From NCBI RefSeq assembly GCF_011603255.1, contig NZ_JAANCM010000006.1:1-64000 (forward strand): 64,000 nt of DNA, written 5' to 3'. The DNA is from Ferranicluibacter rubi (GTDB lineage Bacteria; Pseudomonadota; Alphaproteobacteria; Rhizobiales; Rhizobiaceae). How positions within the stretch are numbered: position 1 is the stretch's first letter; each line of letters starts with the position of its first letter. The notes beneath the pieces are model-generated. The model saw only the letters and a list, made by a program, of their open reading frames with translations, did no database searches and had not been told where the DNA came from. The translations under genes and the position numbers were made by a program. Positions 26,149-33,685 of this stretch are shown piece after piece.

Positions 26149-26652
26149 CTATAGCCCACTGGTTCGCATGACAATGTGCCGATAGGCATCGCGGATCAAA
26201 GCCCAGGTTCGCGAGGTGGACAGACCAATTTCCTGGCCGACTTGACTCATGGTGAGCTCTCCCAGTCGATGCAATTCGAACGCGCGACGACTGCGGTCCG
26301 GGAGCTCTGCAAGTGCCGCTTCCGTCAGTCTCAACCTTTGCCGATCGTATACAACCGCGTCTGGCAGTGGAAACGGATCGGCGACGTTCGCAACGGCTTC
26401 GTCGAAACTGTCGATCTTGTCGAACAAGCGCTCACGGCGCTGGTGGTTTATGCCCAGATTGCGCGATACCTGGTAAAGATAAGCCGCCGGATTGGAATTG
26501 GTGATATTTTCCGCAGGTGGCGCAATCAAGACGCGTAGAAACGTATCCTGGGTAATGTCCGCAGCTGTTTCTTCGCTCAGCCCCCTTCGGCGCAAAGAGC
26601 GGGTAATGCCATTTGCGTGGCGAAGGAAAAGCTTGTGCAAATCCCAAGCCAC
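26149..26652 (-). CDS. FecI-type ECF sigma factor
   Basis: A 167-residue extracytoplasmic-function sigma factor. Region 2 (LFLRHANGITRSLRRRG...AADITQDTFLRVL) contacts the -10 element, and region 4 (AALAELPDRSRRAFELHRLGELTMSQVGQEIGLSTSRTWALIRDAYRHI) the -35 element. The start is GTG, overlapping by one base the stop of a possible 36-codon upstream frame. It would direct transcription of the receptor operon downstream when the siderophore is bound. Gene order sigma - FecR - receptor is canonical. Confidence 0.92.
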   Translation of the reverse strand: MAWDLHKLFLRHANGITRSLRRRGLSEETAADITQDTFLRVLIAPPAENITNSNPAAYLYQVSRNLGINHQRRERLFDKIDSFDEAVANVADPFPLPDAVVYDRQRLRLTEAALAELPDRSRRAFELHRLGELTMSQVGQEIGLSTSRTWALIRDAYRHIVMRTSGL

Positions 26653-26762
26653 TAACGATCGCCTTTTTTGACCGAGCGCAGAAGGTTCATCACCAACCGC
26701 CGGGTCGCCTCTAGAGCCCTGAGACCGGGATGACGTGTCGTGAGCAGGTGATAAAGCGTCAT
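26652..26762 (-). CDS. Possible 36-residue leader peptide coupled to the sigma factor
   Basis: A short frame (MTLYHLLTTRHPGLRALEAT...) ends in TAGTGG, so that its stop shares one base with the GTG of the sigma factor gene. A second ATG lies three codons upstream. The predicted peptide is strongly basic at its C-terminus (RSVKKGDR). No ribosome site is convincing, and it resembles no family I recognise. Termination-reinitiation coupling is the only argument that it is translated. Confidence 0.35.
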   Translation of the reverse strand: MTLYHLLTTRHPGLRALEATRRLVMNLLRSVKKGDR

Positions 26763-27112
26763 TTTACCCATGTTGGCACTTTTGGTCAGCATCCCGCCGT
26801 TATGGTAGGAGGTGCTCGTGCTTTAATCCCAAACGAAAATTCGTTGCAAGCATCGTTACTTAGAGGGATTCTAAAGGTACTTCGGTACGTAATCTCCAGC
26901 GAAAATAAAATATGTGTAAAAAAGTCATGTTTCCCATGGGTTAGGTTCACATACCACCATGACGTGATCAGTTGCAAAAATTTTCAACCGCCGCCAATTC
27001 ACCCAATTCTTATGAACACGTTGCAACTATGCAACTAAGCGTCAGACTCTGTCAGCGGTAAATGGACCTGTATATAGGTCCCTTGGTGCAACCTTTTTTC
27101 GTGGATTTAAGA
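26763..27112. other. AT-richer gene-free region upstream of the fec-type operon
   Basis: About 350 bases without a supported gene, lower in GC than the flanks. It should hold the promoter of the sigma-fecR genes. Near its right end GGACCT (27064-27069) and AGGTCC (27076-27081) make a 6-base inverted repeat with a TATA-rich spacer, possibly the end or promoter of the adjacent IS630 remnant. No Fur box is clear by eye. Confidence 0.45.
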
Positions 27113-27182
27113 ATGCGCATGGCGGCAGCGTTGAACGGTAACATGGCGGTTCGCGCAGTAGCGGAGCGGTTTGGAGTCAACC
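27113..27182 (+). pseudogene. IS630-family transposase, N-terminal scrap
   Basis: About 23 codons, MRMAAALNGNMAVRAVAERFGV, match the helix-turn-helix start of IS630-type transposases. The match stops just before the IS427-group element at 27201. Nothing recognisable as the rest of the gene appears on the far side of that element, so it was truncated before or during the insertion. Confidence 0.5.
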
Positions 27183-27277
27183 TTGCTTTCTGCGAATATT
27201 CTAGGGTCCGGACCCAATAATTGGGTTTCCTTGCACATTTCGACGTGATTCAATCGCCTGAGCAAGGAGGCGATTTC

Positions 27278-27703
27278 ATGTCTGATTTCTTTTGGTTTTC
27301 CGATGCGCAGTGGGAGCGAATAGAGCCGCTTTTACCGACAGATGTGCGAGGCAAGCCACGCGTTGATGACCGCCGGGTCTTGAGCGGGATTGTCCATGCG
27401 CTGCGCTGTGGTGGCCGCTGGGCGGATTGCGCAGATGTCTATGGACCGAAGAAGACACTCTACAACCGCTTTGTCCGGTGGTCCGAACGCGGCATCTGGG
27501 AGGACATCTTCAGTGCGCTGGCAGGGGCCGATGATGCACCGGACCGGCTGTTCATCGACAGCAGTTGCATCAAGGTCCACCGCTGTGCAGGTGGAGGAAA
27601 AGGGGGGCCTTGGCTCATGGTATCGGCCGCACCAAAGGTGGACGGAATACCAAGCTCCATGCAGTCTGCGACACCAAAGGCCGCCCTCACGTCCTGCTCC
27701 TGA
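27278..27703 (+). CDS. IS427-group transposase, upstream frame (OrfA)
   Basis: A 141-residue N-terminal part starting at ATG behind AAGGAGG; an upstream in-frame ATG lacks a ribosome site. It contains the IS5 DUF4096-type domain (VDDRRVLSGIVHALRCGGRW, YGPKKTLYNRFVRW) and the first catalytic Asp in LFIDSSCIKVHRC. The sequence A4G6 at 27598-27607 allows a -1 shift into the second frame; beyond it this frame is non-homologous to transposases (WLMVSAAPKV...). Confidence 0.88.
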   Translation: MSDFFWFSDAQWERIEPLLPTDVRGKPRVDDRRVLSGIVHALRCGGRWADCADVYGPKKTLYNRFVRWSERGIWEDIFSALAGADDAPDRLFIDSSCIKVHRCAGGGKGGPWLMVSAAPKVDGIPSSMQSATPKAALTSCS

Positions 27704-28032
27704 CGCCTGGAAACGTCCACGATTGCAAGGTTGCAAGGCTCTGTATCGAAGCTCTGCCACCCGCCGCCGAACTCGTCGCCGACAAAGGTTATGACAGCCA
27801 GGCTCTGCGCGAGTGGCTCAACGAGCGTGGTACCCAGGCCGTCATCCCGCCGCGCAAGAACCGCAAAATCCAGTACGAATACGACAAGGCCACCTACAAG
27901 CAGCGCAACGTCATCGAGCGTATGTTCTGTCGCCTTAAGGACTGGCGTCGCATCGCAACTCGCTTCGACCGCAACATCAGAAACTTCATGGGCGCAATCG
28001 CACTCGCAGCTACCGTCATCTGGTGGTTGTGA
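27565..28032 (+). CDS. IS427-group transposase, downstream frame (OrfB)
   Basis: The C-terminal catalytic part in the -1 frame relative to OrfA. LAHGIGRTKGGRNTKLHAVCD picks up where OrfA leaves the family alignment. LVADKGYDSQ supplies the second catalytic Asp, and NVIERMFCRLKDWRRIATRFD the catalytic Glu in the YREK-like motif. It stops at the inner edge of the right terminal repeat. The in-frame ATG at 27565 is probably not a real start; the product is made as an OrfAB fusion. Confidence 0.88.
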   Translation: MHQGPPLCRWRKRGALAHGIGRTKGGRNTKLHAVCDTKGRPHVLLLTPGNVHDCKVARLCIEALPPAAELVADKGYDSQALREWLNERGTQAVIPPRKNRKIQYEYDKATYKQRNVIERMFCRLKDWRRIATRFDRNIRNFMGAIALAATVIWWL

Positions 28033-28057
28033 GTCCGGACCCTAGCTGGAGAATGTG

Positions 28058-28291
28058 ATGTCGCTCTACATCCGTGATGAAAGCGTCGACGCATTGGCGG
28101 TAGAGGTTCAGAAACTATCCAAGGCGCCGAATAAAACCGAAGCGGTAAGGCGCGCCCTGCAGAATGAGCTTCGACGGATGCAAGAGAATGTACAACTGCG
28201 GGAGCGGATTAGAAAGATCCAAGAGAACGTAAAAGCAATCGGACCTGATGATCCCAACTTCGATATGAAGACATTCACCGATGAAATGTGA
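28058..28291 (+). CDS. VapB/Rv0623-type antitoxin (orphan)
   Basis: A 77-residue protein of the Rv0623-like transcription-factor antitoxin family. The N-terminal ribbon-helix-helix (MSLYIRDESVDALAVEVQKLS...KTEAVRRALQNEL) binds DNA, and a C-terminal helix would wrap around a PIN-domain toxin. A GGAG ribosome site is only seven bases from the start, and the IS element ends immediately before it, so the native promoter and operator have been displaced. The toxin gene that should follow is reduced to a stub at 28303, leaving the antitoxin without a partner. Confidence 0.82.
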   Translation: MSLYIRDESVDALAVEVQKLSKAPNKTEAVRRALQNELRRMQENVQLRERIRKIQENVKAIGPDDPNFDMKTFTDEM

Positions 28292-28302
28292 AATGACGCC
28301 TG

Positions 28303-28345
28303 ATGTTCTTGGATGCCTCCCCTATTGTCGCTGTATCCAGCGCAA
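28303..28345 (+). pseudogene. VapC (PIN-domain) toxin, first ~13 codons only
   Basis: ATG at 28303, 11 bases after the antitoxin stop, begins MFLDASPIVAV, the typical start of VapC toxins with the first PIN-domain Asp. The homology ends after about 13 residues; the frame then runs through sequence belonging to a minus-strand amine-oxidase gene and stops at about 28400. The toxin is lost by deletion or rearrangement at this junction. Confidence 0.65.
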
Positions 28346-28523
28346 CGACATTGACGCCTGACTTCGCGAGTTCGAGAGCGGTGGTCAGCCCGCTATAGCC
28401 GCCACCGACAATGCAGACATTGGCCTTGATGCGGTCCGCCAGCACTTCCGTTCTCGGGGCAGGCGTCGCAGTGGCATACCATAGGGTCGTATCAAGCGGC
28501 GAAAACAGGGGCACCCGTCGCAC
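28340..28523 (-). pseudogene. FAD-dependent amine/amino-acid oxidase (DAO family), N-terminal remnant
   Basis: A GTG-started frame directly after the DppC-like gene encodes about 60 residues: a WYATATPAP lead-in typical of gamma-glutamylputrescine oxidase-like proteins, then the dinucleotide-binding motif VCIVGGGYSGLTTALELAKSGVNVVAL. The remaining 350 or so residues are missing; the frame runs into the toxin-antitoxin remnant. It was the last gene of the 28525-36811 peptide/amine operon before the rearrangement. The exact breakpoint, between about 28330 and 28350, cannot be fixed. Confidence 0.7.
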
Positions 28524-28524
28524 C

Positions 28525-29415
28525 TCAGTTCAAATCACTGCGAGCATCGAGCGCGTCGCGCAACCCGTCGCCGATGAAGTTGAAGCTGGTCACGGCGAGC
28601 GTAATTGCCACGCCCGGAACGATGGCCAGCCAAGGTGCCTTATCGAGATATTGTTGTGCGCCGTTCAGCATATTGCCCCAGCTCGGCAAGGGTGGCTGGA
28701 TGCCGTAGCCAAGGAAGCTGATGTAAGCTTCCATCAGGATGGCGCGCGCCACCGTCAGGGTCGCCGCCACGATGATCGGTCCGATCGCGTTGGGCAGCAG
28801 TTCGCGGAACATGATCCATGCATTCGGCAGACCCAACATGCGGGCGGCCAGGACGAAATCCCGTTCCCGTAGCGAGCGCACTTCCGCTTCGACCAGACGC
28901 GCGATTTCCATCCAGCTGGTCACAGCGATGATAACGGTAATCATGAAGGGGCTTGGCTTGACGAAGGCGGCAAGTGCCAAGAGGAGGAAGATGCTCGGGA
29001 AAGCCAGGAAGGCATCGACGAAACGCATCAGAACCGTGCCGAGGCGTCCACCATAGTAGCCGGCCACGACGCCGATCACCGTTCCGATGACCGTTGACAG
29101 CACCATCGCAAAGAAGCCGACCAAGAGCGAGATGCGCCCGGCATTGAAGAGGCGGGCTGCAATATCCCGGCCGAGCGGATCGGTGCCAAAGATGTGGTAG
29201 CCGGTCAGTGGCGGCGCAAAGCGGGCGCGCAGATCGATGTACAACTCATCATAGGGTAAAAGATAAGGACCGAAGACGCAGGCAAGGATGAGAAGCGTGA
29301 TCATGGCCACGCCGACCACGGCCAGCTTGTGGCGCGCAAAGCGACGAACCGTCCGGTTTTGCCAAAAACGAGGTGTCGGGGGGAAAGACGAGGATGGAAG
29401 CGTTGCAGCAGTCAT
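28525..29415 (-). CDS. Peptide-type ABC transporter permease, DppC class
   Basis: A 296-residue inner-membrane permease: N-terminal arm, helix 1 (LAVVGVAMITLLILACVFGPYLL), the DppC hallmark IFGTDPLGRDIAARLFNAGR, EAA loop LRERDFVLAARMLGLPNAWIM, and FLGYGIQPPLPSWGNML near the end. It pairs with the DppB-like gene 45 bases upstream. A truncated amine-oxidase frame begins right at its stop codon. Confidence 0.9.
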   Translation of the reverse strand: MTAATLPSSSFPPTPRFWQNRTVRRFARHKLAVVGVAMITLLILACVFGPYLLPYDELYIDLRARFAPPLTGYHIFGTDPLGRDIAARLFNAGRISLLVGFFAMVLSTVIGTVIGVVAGYYGGRLGTVLMRFVDAFLAFPSIFLLLALAAFVKPSPFMITVIIAVTSWMEIARLVEAEVRSLRERDFVLAARMLGLPNAWIMFRELLPNAIGPIIVAATLTVARAILMEAYISFLGYGIQPPLPSWGNMLNGAQQYLDKAPWLAIVPGVAITLAVTSFNFIGDGLRDALDARSDLN

Positions 29416-29460
29416 GTGAAGATCCTTTCGACGTTGACACGTCTGATCGCGGAACCCTGC

Positions 29461-30411
29461 CTATCCGAGCCGGATACGCGGATCGACGAGCGCGACCAGA
29501 AGGTCTGCAAGCAAACTGCCGAGCAGCACGAGAATGGCCGAGAACATCAGAAGGCCCATCACCACCGGATAGTCGTGATAACCGAGGCTATCCAGAAACA
29601 GGCGCCCCATGCCCGGCCAGGTGAACACCGTCTCGGTGACCAGAGCCCCGCCCAGGATCGTTGGCAACTGCAGGCCAGCAAGCGTGATCATCGGCAAGAG
29701 CGCGTTTCCGACGACATGCTTCATCAGGACTCTGCGCGGGGTAAGCCCTTTGGCACGTGCGGTGCGAACGAAATCCTGATTGATAACGTCGAGCGTCGCC
29801 GTGCGCATGTAGCGGCTCCAGACGGCGATATTGACGAGAGCCAGCACGATGCTGGGCATGATCAGATGAATGGCGTAGTCGTAGAAGGACTGGTCGCCGA
29901 TCGTGTACATGTTGCCGGCAGGCAGCCATTTGAGCTTCAGCGCAAAGACGTAGATCGCAACAAGCCCGAACCAGAAGGTCGGGATCGAAAGCGCGATCAT
30001 GGCTCCGACCGTCGCCGAGTAATCGAATATCGAGTATCGCTTCGTCGCGCCCTTGATGCCGATCCAGGTGCCTATGAGGATGGAGACGACCGTGGACGAG
30101 ATCATGAGGAGCAGTGTTGCGAACAGATGCCCGGAGATGATGTCGAGAACCGGCCGCTGGTCTCGATAGGACTTGCCCCAGTCACCCTGCAACAGCCTCC
30201 ACGCCCATTCCAGATACTGAATGGGAAGGGGGCGATCGAGCCCCATCTGATGGGCGATGCGATCGAGGGCTTCGCGGGTCATGCCGGGCGTCAGCGCAAA
30301 TTGTGACAAGGGGCCGCCGGGTGCGAGATTGAGGATGGCAAATCCGATGATGGAAACGAGCAGCAGCAGGACAAGGCTCTGCCAAAGTCGCTGAAGAAGA
30401 TAGGACAGCAT
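29461..30411 (-). CDS. Peptide-type ABC transporter permease, DppB class
   Basis: A 316-residue permease. Helix 1 starts at once (LLQRLWQSLVLLLLVSIIGFAIL), followed by the periplasmic APGGPLSQFALTPGMTREALDRIAHQMGLDRPLPIQY segment and the EAA loop NQDFVRTARAKGLTPRRVLM. The ATG at 30411 was chosen because GGAG lies seven bases before it; another ATG at 30417 is too close to that site. Upstream lies a hairpin and tandem repeat that separate it from the binding-protein gene. Confidence 0.9.
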   Translation of the reverse strand: MLSYLLQRLWQSLVLLLLVSIIGFAILNLAPGGPLSQFALTPGMTREALDRIAHQMGLDRPLPIQYLEWAWRLLQGDWGKSYRDQRPVLDIISGHLFATLLLMISSTVVSILIGTWIGIKGATKRYSIFDYSATVGAMIALSIPTFWFGLVAIYVFALKLKWLPAGNMYTIGDQSFYDYAIHLIMPSIVLALVNIAVWSRYMRTATLDVINQDFVRTARAKGLTPRRVLMKHVVGNALLPMITLAGLQLPTILGGALVTETVFTWPGMGRLFLDSLGYHDYPVVMGLLMFSAILVLLGSLLADLLVALVDPRIRLG

Positions 30412-30450
30412 GGTCATACTCCACGTCCGCCGATGGACACGACAGACATC

Positions 30451-30480
30451 GGCAAGGAGGGATCGGGCAAGGAGGGACCG
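30451..30480. repeat. 15-base tandem duplication in the intergenic spacer
   Basis: GGCAAGGAGGGATCG (30451-30465) is followed at once by GGCAAGGAGGGACCG (30466-30480), one mismatch. It lies between the binding-protein and permease genes, next to the stem-loop at 30489-30507. It looks like a local slippage duplication. Confidence 0.85.
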
Positions 30481-30488
30481 GCAGCGTA

Positions 30489-30507
30489 CCAGCCCTGATC
30501 GGGCTGG
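30489..30507 (-). terminator. Intercistronic stem-loop after the binding-protein gene
   Basis: CCAGCCC (30489-30495) and GGGCTGG (30501-30507) form a perfect seven-pair GC-rich stem with a five-base loop, 46 bases past the binding-protein stop codon on the minus strand. No T-tract follows. As at 8698 and 49803, it occupies the spacer between binding protein and permease, suiting a partial terminator or 3'-end-protecting hairpin. Confidence 0.65.
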
Positions 30508-30552
30508 CACTTACCGGCAATTCGGGCGAGCGCGAGCCCACCCGGGCAGGAA

Positions 30553-32217
30553 TTACGCCCAACGCCAGGTCGCGACGTTCCATGTGTCGATACGGGTGTT
30601 GATGTTCGGCTGGACCTTCTCGATACCGTCCTTGTGACCCCGCACGGTGGCGTATTGGAACAGGGGCAGAAAGGGCAGCTCCTTGCGCATGACGTTCTGG
30701 ATCTTCAGGTAGACCGCCTTGCGTTCTTCGGGCACGAAGAGGCTGCCGCCCTGTGCCAACAGGTCATCCACGTCCTTGTTGACAAACTGCCAGGTGTTCT
30801 GCCCGGCGCCGCCCTTGGCCGGGCTCGATGTCGAGCGGAAGAAGTCCGAAGTATCCGGATCTGGACCGGTCAGGAAGTCGAGACCGACGATGACCGTGTC
30901 GAACTGCGAGAGCATCCAGTAGTCGCCCCACATGACAGCCGGCGGCAGGTTGGAGATGGTCATCTCCACGCCGATGTCCTTGAAGGACTGCTGTATGTAT
31001 TGCTGGACCTGTTCCCGGATATGGTTGCCCGCCGTCGTCGAGCAGGTGAAGGAGAGCTTGACGCCGTCCTTTGCACGGATACCGTCGGCGCCCTCAGCCC
31101 AGCCGGCATCGTCGAGAAGCGTCTTGGCTTTCTCGATGGAATATTCGTGTTTCGGCAGATCGGTATTGTAGTAGATGGACTGCTGCGGCACATAGCTCTC
31201 GGTTGGCGACGGCAAGCCGTAATACAATGCCTCGATGATCGATTGCTTGTCGATCGCGTGGTAGAGCGCCTCGCGAACGGCCGGCTCCTTGAACTGCGGC
31301 CGCTCCATGTTGAACGTAAAGGATTCGATCGTCGAGCCGGGCACGATGTTGATGACCTTGCCTTCGAGATCCTTGGCTTCGTCATAGTGGTCGGGCGTGA
31401 TCCACTGCAGTCCCACGACGTCGATATCGCCTGTCTTGAACTGCGTATACAAGACGTTGAGGTCGGGCACGTACTTATAGATCAGCCGTTCGACATAGGG
31501 ACCGTCGGCGAAATACGCGGCATTGGCTTCGAGCAGGATGTAGTCGCCGGCAATACGTTCCTTCCACTTGAAGGGACCCGTTCCGATCGGGGCATTGTTA
31601 TAGGCAGCGGTGTTTCTGTCCGCTTCAGCCCCCAGGATGTGCTTGGGCGTGATGAAGGTCGATGCCAGGATGGACGGGTAAGGCGCAAACGGCTTTTCCA
31701 TCTTCCAGGTAATTTCCGTCGGCGAGACGACCGTGAGGTCGCGGACGAATTCATGACCTGTCTTTCTCCACGAGCGGAAGTCGGGGTCGACCAGAAGTTC
31801 GAGGGTGAACTTGACGTCTTCGGCCGTGAACGGCTTGCCGTCGTGCCATTTGACATCGTCACGAAGTGTCACCTTCCAGGTCAGGCCGTCGGCGGAAATG
31901 CCGCCATTTTCGACGGACGGTACTTCGGCGGCGAGCGCAGCAACGAACTTGCCGTCGGCATCGACGTAGAAGAGAGGATCGAAGACGCTGAAATGAACGC
32001 CTTCATCGACTTCGATATGCGGCATGTGTGGATTGAAGACGGTCGGCTCCTGGGAGAAACCGACGGTCAGCTGACCCTTGATGGTCTTGGCCTGCTGCGC
32101 CATGGCGCTGGCGAAGCCGGGAAGGCCGGAGAAGACGACGCCGGAGGCGCTGAGCGCCATGAGCCCGAGAGCCTGGCGGCGGGTGGTCTTGATAAGCGGC
32201 TTGTTGTGGTCGGACAT
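30553..32217 (-). CDS. Peptide-type ABC transporter substrate-binding protein (SBP_bac_5 family)
   Basis: A 554-residue periplasmic protein. The N-terminal TTRRQALGLMALSASGVVFSG contains a twin-arginine-type motif followed by a hydrophobic core, so Tat export is possible; cleavage is likely near AMAQQA. Family features include LTVGFSQEPTVFNPHMPH, LTWKVTLRDDVKWHDGKPFTAEDVKFTLE, GTGPFKWKER and VREALYHAIDKQSIIEAL. The ATG at 32217 has AGGGGAA before it. Co-transcription with a D-amino-acid-oxidase-like enzyme suggests an opine, amino-acid derivative or D-residue-containing peptide as ligand. Confidence 0.92.
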   Translation of the reverse strand: MSDHNKPLIKTTRRQALGLMALSASGVVFSGLPGFASAMAQQAKTIKGQLTVGFSQEPTVFNPHMPHIEVDEGVHFSVFDPLFYVDADGKFVAALAAEVPSVENGGISADGLTWKVTLRDDVKWHDGKPFTAEDVKFTLELLVDPDFRSWRKTGHEFVRDLTVVSPTEITWKMEKPFAPYPSILASTFITPKHILGAEADRNTAAYNNAPIGTGPFKWKERIAGDYILLEANAAYFADGPYVERLIYKYVPDLNVLYTQFKTGDIDVVGLQWITPDHYDEAKDLEGKVINIVPGSTIESFTFNMERPQFKEPAVREALYHAIDKQSIIEALYYGLPSPTESYVPQQSIYYNTDLPKHEYSIEKAKTLLDDAGWAEGADGIRAKDGVKLSFTCSTTAGNHIREQVQQYIQQSFKDIGVEMTISNLPPAVMWGDYWMLSQFDTVIVGLDFLTGPDPDTSDFFRSTSSPAKGGAGQNTWQFVNKDVDDLLAQGGSLFVPEERKAVYLKIQNVMRKELPFLPLFQYATVRGHKDGIEKVQPNINTRIDTWNVATWRWA

Positions 32218-32352
32218 GTCAGTTCCCCTTGATCCGATAGTTGCACGCGATGATCGGTTCTTATCTCCGCCTCTACGGGCAGTTTTCCTCCCATCAGCAG
32301 TTTCCTGCTTCATGCATCGGAGCAGGCGGCGCTCGTTCGCCTGCCCTATCCG

Positions 32353-33684
32353 TCAAAAGCCGCTGACCAGCTCGATCTTGGAGCCGTCATGGAAGCGGCT
32401 GAACCGGAAGTCGTGACGATCGACGATTGGATTGCGTCCGGTAACGATGTCGGCCATCAGCTTGCCGGCGGCGGGGCCGATACCGAAGCCGTGACCGGAG
32501 AAGCCGGTTGCGACATGGAAACCCGGAATGGCATCGACGGCATCGATGACCGGCACGGCGTCCGGCGTGACGTCGATCATACCGCCCCAGCGCTGCGCGA
32601 TTTCTGCCTTTTTGAAGACTGGAAACACCTCGGACAACCGCTTCAGCGCCTGGTCGGCCATGGCCTTGGAGGGAATGGGGTCGAGCACGCGGTTATGTTC
32701 GAACGGCGAAGCTTCATCGAGGGCCCAGCGGCGTGGAATACGGGCTTCATCGAAAAAGCGACCACCCAGGCGGAAACGCAACGAACGCCATTCATGGGAA
32801 AAGGCCGGCATGAATTTCATCGCGTAGCGAAACGAGGCCGGCACGATATCGACAATGTTCTGGAAACCATCGGCAATCGTATAGCCGCCGTCCTGGCGCT
32901 TGCGCAGCGCAAAGCCGCTGGCCCAGATCGCCTCTTCCGGTCCGCCTTCGAGCGGTTTGGTGCGCAGAACCGAGTTCAGGACCTTGAGCTGCGGGAGGTC
33001 GAGACCATTGTTGCCAAGGAACAGGCTGGACCATGCACCGCCGGCAAGAACAACCGACGTGCAGGCGATCTCGCCACGTTCCGTGACCACGCCCGACACG
33101 CGGCCACCGGATAGCTGCAAACCACGTACCGCGCATTCTGTGAGGATATGCGCGCCGCGGTCTCTCGCTGCTTCCGCAATGGCCGGCGCCGCCTTTTGGG
33201 GCTCTGCCCGGCAATCGCCGGCGGTGTAGAGCGCACCAGCGATCTTCATGGTGTTGTCGGGATACTTCGCCTTGAATTCCGCGGCACTCAGCATGCGGGA
33301 CTCGATCTGGTACCCTTCGAGATTGCGGTTCCAGCGCTCATGATCGTCGAACTGTTTCTCGTCGGCGCAGGTAAAGACGATGCCTGCGCGCTTGAAGCCG
33401 GTTTCACGTCCTGTTCGACGATTGAGATCTGCCCAGAGGCGCAGCGATTCCGCCATCAGCGGCACTTCGCGCGGATCACGCCTGGAGATACGGACCCAGC
33501 CCCAGTTCCTGCTCGACTGCTCGTGTCCGATGCCGCCCTTTTCGCAAAGAGCGACCCTCAGACCGCTTTCGACGAGCTCGAGCGCAGTGGAGGTTCCGAT
33601 AATTCCCCCACCGATCACGACGACATCGACCTCGCTGGGAAGGTCTGCATCGCCATGGACAGGAACGACATATGGACCGGGCAT
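32353..33684 (-). CDS. FAD-dependent D-amino-acid-oxidase-family oxidoreductase
   Basis: A 443-residue flavoprotein. The N-terminal Rossmann motif VVVIGGGIIGTSTALELVESG and EKGGIGHEQSSRNWGWVR bind FAD. The substrate domain occupies the middle, and the C-terminal ATGFSGHGFGIGPAAGKLMADIV closes the FAD site. It belongs to the DAO group (COG0665) that oxidises D-amino acids, sarcosine-type secondary amines or opines to keto acids. It stands between an SDR gene (one base upstream) and the binding protein, so it most likely acts on the transported compound. The specific amine is unknown. Confidence 0.88.
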   Translation of the reverse strand: MPGPYVVPVHGDADLPSEVDVVVIGGGIIGTSTALELVESGLRVALCEKGGIGHEQSSRNWGWVRISRRDPREVPLMAESLRLWADLNRRTGRETGFKRAGIVFTCADEKQFDDHERWNRNLEGYQIESRMLSAAEFKAKYPDNTMKIAGALYTAGDCRAEPQKAAPAIAEAARDRGAHILTECAVRGLQLSGGRVSGVVTERGEIACTSVVLAGGAWSSLFLGNNGLDLPQLKVLNSVLRTKPLEGGPEEAIWASGFALRKRQDGGYTIADGFQNIVDIVPASFRYAMKFMPAFSHEWRSLRFRLGGRFFDEARIPRRWALDEASPFEHNRVLDPIPSKAMADQALKRLSEVFPVFKKAEIAQRWGGMIDVTPDAVPVIDAVDAIPGFHVATGFSGHGFGIGPAAGKLMADIVTGRNPIVDRHDFRFSRFHDGSKIELVSGF

Positions 33685-33685
33685 T

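Larger units (their letters stand above)
27201..28045 (+). mobile_element. Complete IS427-group (IS5 family) insertion sequence
   Basis: An 845-base element bounded by a perfect 13-base inverted repeat, CTAGGGTCCGGAC (27201-27213) and its complement at 28033-28045. The outer CTAG or its TA is probably the target duplication, as IS427-group elements insert at TA. It carries one transposase in two overlapping frames joined by -1 frameshifting. It sits between an IS630 scrap and an antitoxin gene, 13 bases from the latter's start codon. A second copy in inverted orientation forms the left edge of the window. Confidence 0.92.

Noticed and set aside
28046-28523. A complete vapBC toxin-antitoxin module
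   Set aside because: Only the antitoxin is complete; the PIN-domain toxin ends after about 13 codons.
30634-32232. A 532-codon plus-strand open frame
   Set aside because: Exact antisense shadow of the SBP gene at 30553-32217.
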